5,645 nucleotides of DNA from Halothece sp. MAG (GTDB lineage: Bacteria; Cyanobacteriota; Cyanobacteriia; Cyanobacteriales; Rubidibacteraceae). The notes beneath the pieces were generated by a model, which ran no database searches, was not told the DNA's origin, and saw only the letters and a list, made by a program, of their open reading frames with translations. The translations under genes and the position numbers were made by a program. Below are positions 1-5,200 of this stretch, in pieces; position 1 is the first letter of the stretch, and each line of letters begins with the position of its first letter. The stretch lies in the NCBI GenBank assembly GCA_018610095.1, contig JAHEOB010000058.1, positions 1 to 5,645 of the forward strand, read 5' to 3'.

Positions 1-87
1 CGAAGGCGCGATCCTGATGGTTTGGCTTGGGAGTTTGATTCCAATGATGGAAGATATGGAAAATATTATTGGCTAGATAAAGAGTAG
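1..87 (+). CDS. C-terminal end of an unidentified protein (5' truncated by the window edge)
   Basis: Frame 1 is open from the first base to a TAG at 85-87 and gives the last 28 residues of a protein whose body lies outside the window. The tail begins RRRDPDG and continues with a W, an F-D-S-N-D-G stretch and G-K-Y-Y-W, so it is rich in Asp, Gly and aromatic residues. I do not recognise a named family. The reason to believe it is coding is that the same residue pattern recurs at 194-271 with synonymous and conservative changes (11 of 26 residues identical, codon by codon), as expected of a translated duplication. Tails with DPDG and aromatic residues occur at the ends of some polymorphic toxins, but with 28 residues that is only a suggestion. 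Confidence 0.55.
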   Translation, partial: RRRDPDGLAWEFDSNDGRYGKYYWLDKE

Positions 88-97
88 AACAATTCCC

Positions 98-106
98 TGT
101 GGAAAA
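98..106 (-). promoter_or_regulatory. Single DnaA-box-like 9-mer
   Basis: The plus strand reads TGTGGAAAA, so the minus strand reads TTTTCCACA, which matches the usual cyanobacterial DnaA box form. It is isolated, with no second box nearby, and lies in the stretch between the two aromatic tails. A chance match in a window this size is roughly a 4% event. Confidence 0.2.
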
Positions 107-124
107 GGAAACGTAAGCAGGGTT

Positions 125-295
125 ATGTTAATCAGCGCGATCGCGAAACAGCGAAATAAGGGAGAGGAGAGCTTTAAGAATTGGAGTAAAGATCATGACC
201 CTGAGGATATATTTTGGCGATATGACCCCAATGATGGGACATGGGGAAAGTATTATCCGATAAATGAAAAAATTTTTCATATAACGAAAAAATAG
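125..295 (+). pseudogene. Second copy of the aromatic tail; short ORF or gene remnant
   Basis: An open frame with ATG at 125 and TAG at 293-295 encodes 56 residues. The first 20 are unremarkable. Residues 24-49 (194-271) repeat the C-terminal tail encoded at 7-84: both have D-P, W, a Y/F-D-x-N-D-G core and G-K-Y-Y. This copy is in frame 2 while the first is in frame 1, and the first ends in a stop, so the two cannot belong to one present-day protein without a frameshift. The frame stays open leftward only to a TAG at 74-76. No convincing ribosome binding site precedes ATG 125. I infer a displaced or decayed duplicate of the upstream gene's 3' end, but a real 56-residue protein is not excluded. 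The function is unknown. Confidence 0.45.
137..144. repeat. HIP1 octamer
   Basis: Exact GCGATCGC. This palindrome is strongly over-represented in many cyanobacterial genomes. Four copies here make a cyanobacterial host the most likely source. This copy falls inside the remnant frame at 125-295. Confidence 0.85.
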
Positions 296-328
296 TAATG
301 AAAACGATTTAAGTAAAAAAGGGAGTTT

Positions 329-1105
329 TTATTTAGGAGTAATCTTTAGATTGGTAGGTATTTTCTTGCTCCGACCCTTATTTCTCCTCACTTTTAGATT
401 AACTGAAAGGCGATTTTTGTTACTGATAAATGATGCAGTACAAAAAGCACTGCCACAGGATACCTCTGAATACTTTCCAGTAGATGACTTTTGGTTAATT
501 GGTTGCCAACCTCTTTTTATAAGAACTTCTCTAAATTCACCATAAGTCATTCCTTCTTCATATCCATATTGTTCTAATTTACTCGTTTTCTCATCTTTAT
601 TCTGTTGTTCGGCTCTAGCAAGTAATCTTTCAGCCGATTCACAATTCTGCTCTAATTTATTATTAAAATTAGGTATTTCTGCCATTGAAATATCTAAAGA
701 GTCTCTAACATTTGAAACAGAAGTTTGAAATGCTTGTGCCTCCTGTATTGAAGTATTTTGTGCTTCCCTACATAAGTCTTTGATACTGAGATTAATCATA
801 ATTTCTTGAACGCGATTAGAAGAAAGAGAAGACATCATGTATTGAACAGCATCTAAAGGGCAATCTCTCTCTAGCAAAGATAGAAGTAACTGAACATCAT
901 CTATATCTGCACCATTCTCTTGAGCATATTTAATTACTCCTAGGGAAAGTTTTTCAGATGGAATATCAGGATATGCTTCTGCATATTGACAAACTTGATT
1001 AGACATTTGCCTTAAAGTGGTATCACGTAAACGTCGCGCTTCAACTGATTGAGTTAAAAAAGTAGAATATAAAATTAAGCTCAGAGTTATTGTTAGCAAT
1101 TTCAT
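329..1105 (-). CDS. Secreted six-cysteine protein of unknown function
   Basis: Complete 258-residue gene. Residues 1-23 form a signal peptide: a Lys, a hydrophobic core (LLTITLSLILYSTFL) and a V-E-A cleavage motif, predicting a mature protein from Arg24 exported across the inner membrane. Residues about 30-180 are mostly helical and charged with cysteines at 39, 82, 112 and 155. The C-terminal part has a distinct small module: MTYGEFREVLIKRGWQPI (186-203), then C217 and C222 in a short strand-like region. From memory, a G-x-x-Y-x-x-x-R-x-x-L-x-x-x-G-W-x-P plus paired cysteines pattern occurs at the ends of various secreted bacterial proteins. The even cysteine count fits disulfides in the periplasm or outside. 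The last 25 residues are very basic. The ATG is preceded by AAGG only 4 nt upstream (1110-1113), a weak site, but the signal peptide supports this start. It is convergent with the fragments on its left and is probably a single-gene transcript. The function is unknown. Confidence 0.85.
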   Translation of the reverse strand: MKLLTITLSLILYSTFLTQSVEARRLRDTTLRQMSNQVCQYAEAYPDIPSEKLSLGVIKYAQENGADIDDVQLLLSLLERDCPLDAVQYMMSSLSSNRVQEIMINLSIKDLCREAQNTSIQEAQAFQTSVSNVRDSLDISMAEIPNFNNKLEQNCESAERLLARAEQQNKDEKTSKLEQYGYEEGMTYGEFREVLIKRGWQPINQKSSTGKYSEVSCGSAFCTASFISNKNRLSVNLKVRRNKGRSKKIPTNLKITPK

Positions 1106-1125
1106 AAGACCTTGTGTAATCTCCG

Positions 1126-1153
1126 TTTATATAGTTATTATTTAACGTATTAA
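1126..1153 (-). promoter_or_regulatory. Possible promoter of the secreted-protein gene
   Basis: On the minus strand a -35-like TTAATA (1153-1148) and a -10-like TATAAA (1131-1126) are separated by 16 bp and sit about 20 bp upstream of the start codon. The -35 matches TTGACA at only four positions, and AT-rich DNA gives such matches often. Position is the main support. Confidence 0.25.
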
Positions 1154-1177
1154 TTTTATACCAATTGCCAAAAAGAT

Positions 1178-1240
1178 TGCACTAAATAGTTGCTGCTCTA
1201 TAGTTGCCATTTCGGAAAATTTGGTTAGTGGTTTAGTGCA
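1178..1240. repeat. 9-bp inverted repeat enclosing two 8-bp direct repeats
   Basis: TGCACTAAA (1178-1186) is matched by its reverse complement TTTAGTGCA (1232-1240). Between them ATAGTTGC occurs at 1186-1193 and again at 1200-1207, a 14-bp period. The 45-nt spacing makes a simple terminator unlikely. A protein-binding region or the remains of a small mobile element are both possible. Confidence 0.4.
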
Positions 1241-1282
1241 GAGTTACTCAGAATTAGTATTAAGAAAACCATAAATAATACA

Positions 1283-1387
1283 ATGATTTCCCTTTTTACT
1301 CGAAAGCCTATTAATCCGTGCGGTAAATGCTTAATACCCCATAATTTTCTAGAACCCTTATATCAAAGGGAATATGAAAGGCAATAG
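1283..1387 (+). CDS. Possible 34-residue ORF with a CxxC motif
   Basis: The ATG at 1283 opens a frame ending at TAG 1385-1387. The product has a basic start (MISLFTRKPI), then N-P-C-G-K-C and P-H, and ends FLEPLYQREYERQ, a composition that looks more protein-like than random AT-rich translation. The frame continues for 12 more sense codons after the stop. There is no Shine-Dalgarno sequence and no recognised family. It may be a gene fragment or chance. Confidence 0.15.
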   Translation: MISLFTRKPINPCGKCLIPHNFLEPLYQREYERQ

Positions 1388-1440
1388 CAAGTCCTTGATG
1401 TGTTAACTATTAGTCGCACTCATTAATAATCCTCCAATCG

Positions 1441-1490
1441 CCTCGTTTCCTTACCTCATCCTTTCCTTTATTCCTTCCCCTCCTCTACTC
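1441..1490 (+). other. Pyrimidine-rich tract
   Basis: Forty-five of these 50 bases are C or T on the plus strand, with runs such as CTTTCC, TTCCTTCCCC and TCCTCT. The strand asymmetry is out of keeping with the AT-rich but mixed sequence on both sides and is not explained by a gene. Such tracts can favour unwinding or unusual structure and sit close to some replication origins. The role here is inferred. Confidence 0.5.
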
Positions 1491-1587
1491 TAGCTTTGGC
1501 TTATCTCTGATTCATTTTTTCGTTAGGCGCGATCGGGATTGAGAAGGAAACAATTTTAAGAATTTGAGTGTATTAAGAAATCCAAAT

Positions 1588-1640
1588 AAAAACCTTTATA
1601 GTATCAGAAAAACTTATACTATCAAAAAAGCTATATTATC
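1588..1640 (+). repeat. Three tandem iteron-like repeats of 17-18 bp
   Basis: Three adjoining units end in TATC: AAAAACCTTTATAGTATC (1588-1605), AGAAAAACTTATACTATC (1606-1623) and AAAAAAGCTATATTATC (1624-1640). Units 1 and 2 agree at 13 of 18 positions, and units 2 and 3 at 14 of 17 with a one-base gap. The shared core is an A-run, then CTTATA, one variable base and TATC. Within the array ATAGTAT (1598-1604) and ATACTAT (1616-1622) also form an inverted repeat. Imperfect direct repeats of about this size, upstream of a replication gene, are the usual layout of plasmid iterons to which the initiator binds. Low sequence complexity means part of the similarity could be due to base composition. 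Confidence 0.4.
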
Positions 1641-1660
1641 CTACTCAATTAATGGCAAAT

Positions 1661-1674
1661 CCCTCCAATGAGGG
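1661..1674. repeat. Small perfect hairpin CCCTC-CAAT-GAGGG
   Basis: A 5-bp G/C-rich stem with a 4-base loop lies 20 bp after the iteron-like array. It is followed by TTATAC, not a T run, so it is a poor terminator. It may be a protein site or part of a structured origin. Confidence 0.35.
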
Positions 1675-1795
1675 TTATACAGACGATTTTTGAAACGATT
1701 AAGAAGAAATGGTATAAGTCCAATCAGAAAATGTTAAAGTGTTGTTTTCTAAATAACTATGTTATGTATATCCCACCAATTCTGGAATCTAGCTT

Positions 1796-1824
1796 TTGAA
1801 AGTTTTAATATGAAAAGTTAAAAT
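1796..1824 (+). promoter_or_regulatory. Sigma-70 type promoter of the replication operon
   Basis: TTGAAA (1796-1801) and TAAAAT (1819-1824) each match the consensus at five of six positions with the ideal 17-bp spacing. Transcription would begin near 1831-1833, about 80 bases before the first start codon. A 6-bp inverted repeat, AGAAAA/TTTTCT (1726-1731 and 1745-1750), lies about 45 bp upstream of the -35 and could be an operator, though it is short. Confidence 0.6.
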
Positions 1825-1840
1825 ACCAATAAGTAAACTA

Positions 1841-1884
1841 GGGAGCAACGCCCTAAAGGCTTAATTCCCGAGCTGCTCCCTTTT
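1841..1884 (+). terminator. Terminator-like leader hairpin, possible attenuator
   Basis: GGGAGCA (1841-1847) pairs perfectly with TGCTCCC (1874-1880), followed at once by TTTT. The 26-base loop contains a further small helix, GCC (1850-1852) with GGC (1858-1860). A G/C-rich stem plus a U run is the form of an intrinsic terminator. No rightward gene lies close upstream that it could terminate. It begins about 10 bases after the predicted start of the replication transcript, so it most likely acts in the leader, limiting read-through into the operon. The U run is short, so termination would probably be partial. Confidence 0.5.
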
Positions 1885-1898
1885 GTATGAAAAAAAAG

Positions 1899-1904
1899 AA
1901 GGAG
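1899..1904 (+). promoter_or_regulatory. Strong ribosome binding site of the 119-residue gene
   Basis: AAGGAG lies 7 bases before ATG 1912, following a run of eight A residues. It is the best Shine-Dalgarno sequence in the window and fixes this start. A second site, AGAGGA (1932-1937), lies 7 bases before an in-frame ATG at 1945. Confidence 0.75.
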
Positions 1905-1911
1905 TTTTGTT

Positions 1912-2271
1912 ATGAATCTTGTTTGTTTCCAAGAGGATTCTCCTATGACTAATAATAATAACAGGCTACAAGCAAAAGCTCAAGCTGCAACAATTCACTT
2001 CAAATCGGGGAAGTTTCCAATTAATAATAGTAATTATGGTGACTATTACCATAATTGTAACACACTTAATGGTTGGTGCGAACGTCGAACATTAATTTTA
2101 GAGATTATTTGCTCTGAACTCCATCCCCTCTCCGCATCTGCATTAATTAAAGCGGTATCACAAGGTAAGCCCGATCTAGCAATTGCGTTATTACAAAACG
2201 AGGGGATTCCCTGTGCGTGGGCAATTCAACTCCTTCGGCTAGTCAACAAGGAATTGGGGGGTGAAAGTTAA
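1912..2271 (+). CDS. Small protein of unknown function, first gene of the replication operon
   Basis: A 119-residue protein with no signal peptide or membrane segment, so presumably cytoplasmic. The N-terminal part (1-55) is polar, Asn-rich and poorly structured. A segment around residues 42-60 has aromatic residues and two cysteines (C49, C56), followed by C67 and C101. Residues about 59-115 look like a helical domain, with L-S-A-S-A-L-I-K-A, P-D-L-A-I-A-L-L and a final A-I-Q-L-L-R-L. I do not recognise the family. ATG 1912 has the stronger ribosome site, but Met12 at 1945 is also preceded by AGAGGA at good spacing, so an 108-residue form is possible. Its stop overlaps the next gene's ATG by one base, so the two are co-translated. 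By position it could be an accessory or copy-control partner of the replication protein, which is inference only. Confidence 0.85.
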   Translation: MNLVCFQEDSPMTNNNNRLQAKAQAATIHFKSGKFPINNSNYGDYYHNCNTLNGWCERRTLILEIICSELHPLSASALIKAVSQGKPDLAIALLQNEGIPCAWAIQLLRLVNKELGGES

Positions 2272-5200
2272 TGCGATGGCTTCGTCATAATTGTAAAACC
2301 CCCTGTCCCGTCTGTCAGCAAACCCATAAAGGTTGCAGAACTAATACTGAAACTAATATCACTCATTGCAGAGGTGATGATCCCTCTCCCGAATATCGCT
2401 TCCTCAAGCAAGATAAGCATGGTTTTTCCATGTTCAAGCACGAGGCTGAGATAGAGGAGTTTTCAGAGCAGAAAAAGCAAGAACAGTTAGAAGAAAAGAG
2501 ACGGCTAGAACGGAAAGAAAAACAGCGTCAATGGGAAAAACATCTTAAGAATCAATTATCACCTGAGCAGCGCGATCGCGCCATAAGGCAAATCATTTCC
2601 CAACTACCTTTGACCAAGGAAGATAGAGCTAAACTCCAAGCCAGAGGGCTTACCAATGAGCAGATTAAGTATGCTGGCTATTTCAGTCTGACTCACCAAT
2701 GGCAAAAATTAGAAAAGAGAGTAAATCCAGCTTTAGCAGGGGTTAACCGATATGGCACTGGCTTAGTCAATTTCGACACGGGCATCGGGACACCAATACC
2801 CGATGAGGATGGCTATTTTGTTGGGTTCCAGTATCGTCGGGAAAATCCCGATGATGGGAATAAATACCCATGGAGTGCTAGCGAAACCAGCAGGGAAAAT
2901 CGCCCCACAGTTCATAATAAAGATGGCGAGCTTCCTTTGGGTGTGTGGGGAAGCCCTAATGATGATGGCACAGTCTATTTATGCGAGTCGCCGGGAATTA
3001 AACCGTTTATCGCTTCCTTGCGATTAAATGCTCCCGTCATTGGGGCTGCTGGAAATAACTTTGCATCCTCTCCTAAAGCCCTCTATCGAGCCTTAACCAA
3101 GCTCCAAGCCAAAAAGATTGTCATTGTGCCAGATGGTGGGGCAATTATTAACTCTCACATCCATAAACAAATAGAACAAGTAATTGATTTGCTATCCGAG
3201 TGGGGCTATCAGGATGTTTCTATAGCATGGTGGGGTCAAATTGAGAAAGATTCTGGCGATATTGATGAAATATCAGAGCAAACCTTAGCAGCTATTGAGT
3301 ATCTCAGCACTACTCGATATTTTAAGAAAGCCAAAGAACTGCAGCGCGATCGCCGCCAATGGGAAACTAAAAAGAAGCTAACTAAGCTAAGCGGCGTTGA
3401 TAAGCGGGTTCATAAACCCTATTTTGAGCCAGAAGATTTAAACGACATTCCTAAAGATTGCAGCTTGGTTTATGTTGTTGGCTCACAAGGGACTGGTAAA
3501 AGTGTTTTAGGGAAAAAAATGGCCCGTCGAAATCGATTTATAGGAAATCCCACATTTGGAACCAGTCACCGCCGATTATTGTCCCGAAGTACAGCACGGG
3601 ATTGGAGTCAGAAAGGGGATTATGTGCCATTTGTGGAGGATGAAGGCGGTGCATATAATCAATATGGATTTACTTTTGTAATCAACTCTATGCATCTTGA
3701 ATCTCAAGCCATGTTTAGCCCCGACGATTCACGGCTTAAAGGGGCATTTATCTTATTTGATGAATTTGACCAGATTCTCGATGCATTATTTATGGATTCC
3801 ACGATGGAACATCGGAGAGCGTTAATCGCAGCCAATCTCGCAAAGACAATCCAAAATGTCGTTATCAGTGGCGGTACCTGTGTTTTTGCAAGTGCAGACA
3901 TCTATGATTTCCATAAGGAATTTATTAACGACATCTTTAAGCGAACATATGATTTTGAACCCAAAAGCTACACTTTAGTTAATGATTATAATCCCGTAGC
4001 AGAGGCTGGCTGTGAACTTGAGTTCTATGATGATCCGAAACTAGATGATTCGCCGGCGCGGCTTTATGCCGACACAGTAGAACTTATTAAGGAAAATAAC
4101 AAAATTCTCTTGCAGACCACTTCTCAATCAGTGGACTCCCCCTATGGAACGCAAACCTTAGAATCAGACTTGCGAAAAAGATTCCCTGAATTGCGAATCC
4201 TACGATGGGATTCAGAAACTAACCGTGACCCAAATCATGAAGCATTTGGCTTCGCTGAGAAGCTAAAGCAAGACTCGACTATTATTGAGAATTATGATGT
4301 AATCATCATGTCACCGGTAGCCGAAACGGGAATTGACATTAAAGACCCCAATAAGCATTTTGACTATAATGTTGGGATTGCCAATTCCGGTAATCAAGAT
4401 TCAAGGGCGATTCGCCAAACATTGCGGCGATTAAGGCAGTTAGTTCCAAGGAAAGTCTTTGTCGCCCCTCGCAGCAATGCCAAAATCGGAACGGGCAAAA
4501 TCACTCCACGGGGTATTCTTCAAGACAATTCCCGGCAAGTAGCCAAATTAAAAGGTGTTCTGTTATCAGCAGGTGTTACCGACGATGAAGATGAGTTTGA
4601 TTTAGGGGATAATCAGGATTTCCAAATTTTCCTGAAACCATGGGCCTATAGTGCTGCATTGAAAAATATTGATTTTGCAGACTATCGCAAGTCAGCACGG
4701 GAGGCTTTAGAAGCTGAAGGGTATTTCATCGAGAGTACAACCGATCTAAAAGAAATGATTGGGTTTACCCCAACTAGTGCCGCCGATACTAAAAAGCAAT
4801 TACAAAAAACTAGAGATGAAAACAAAGAGGCCCATTATCAAGCAGTTGCAGACAAGCCTGACCCTGATGATGAGAGGTACGAACAGCTACAAAATAAAAA
4901 TGATAAAACTGCTGATGAGCAAATAGAGGAAGAAAAAGGCTTTCTAACCCGCGCCTATAACGTCGAGGTCTCCTACCGGCTAATAGAGAAACACAACGAG
5001 GGAAATAAAGACTGGCTGCAGAAATTAAAGCTGCACTACCACCTTACGGAAGGTGCTGAATTTCTCCCTAAAAAAGAACGAGCCATGTTAGAAAGCCTCA
5101 CCGAGGGAACCGGCAGGGCCTTTAGCCCAGAGGTGGTCAGAAAAAGTCGAGCATTAAAGATTCACTGGCTCAAGGAGTTTGGAATCGACCGATTCCTTGA

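Larger units (their letters stand above)
1106..1795. other. Gene-poor intergenic region with repeats, origin candidate
   Basis: About 690 bp with stops in all frames and no coding region I can defend except a possible 34-codon frame at 1283-1387. It is AT-rich but contains a pyrimidine-biased tract, short inverted repeats and an iteron-like array, listed separately. Lying directly upstream of a plasmid replication gene, it is the natural place to look for a replication origin. No IS transposase remnant was seen. The match TTATACCA (1156-1163) to its inverted copy TGGTATAA (1710-1717) could mark the ends of a decayed element, but 8 bp is weak evidence. Confidence 0.45.

Noticed and set aside
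313..331. A-run, GGGAG, T-run as a bidirectional terminator between the convergent genes
   Set aside because: The stem would be five A-T pairs with no G/C, far too weak for an intrinsic terminator, and it overlaps the stop codon of the minus-strand gene.
351..545. 64-codon plus-strand frame
   Set aside because: It lies wholly antisense to the 3' half of the secreted-protein gene, which has a signal peptide and a structured composition. The frame has no ribosome site and a random-looking product.
1636..1644. TTATCCTAC as a DnaA box beside the iteron-like array
   Set aside because: Only the first six of nine bases fit the consensus, and the ACA end is missing, which is expected by chance in this AT-rich stretch.
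1887..1952. 21-residue leader peptide frame (MKKKKEF...) overlapping the start of the 119-residue gene
   Set aside because: It would suit a translational attenuator, but its ATG has no ribosome site and follows the hairpin's U run directly. The Lys codons come simply from the A run before the real ribosome site.
1880..1990. Antisense promoter for a countertranscript against the leader hairpin
   Set aside because: I looked on the minus strand to the right of the hairpin for paired -35 and -10 boxes. TTGTAG and TTGGAA occur, but no acceptable -10 lies at 16-18 bp from either.
2803..3027. 74-codon plus-strand frame
   Set aside because: It is inside the replication gene in another frame, over the Toprim-like domain whose motifs are clear in the main frame.
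3704..3901. 65-codon minus-strand frame
   Set aside because: It is antisense to the Walker B and motif III region of the replication gene, a shadow of constrained codons.
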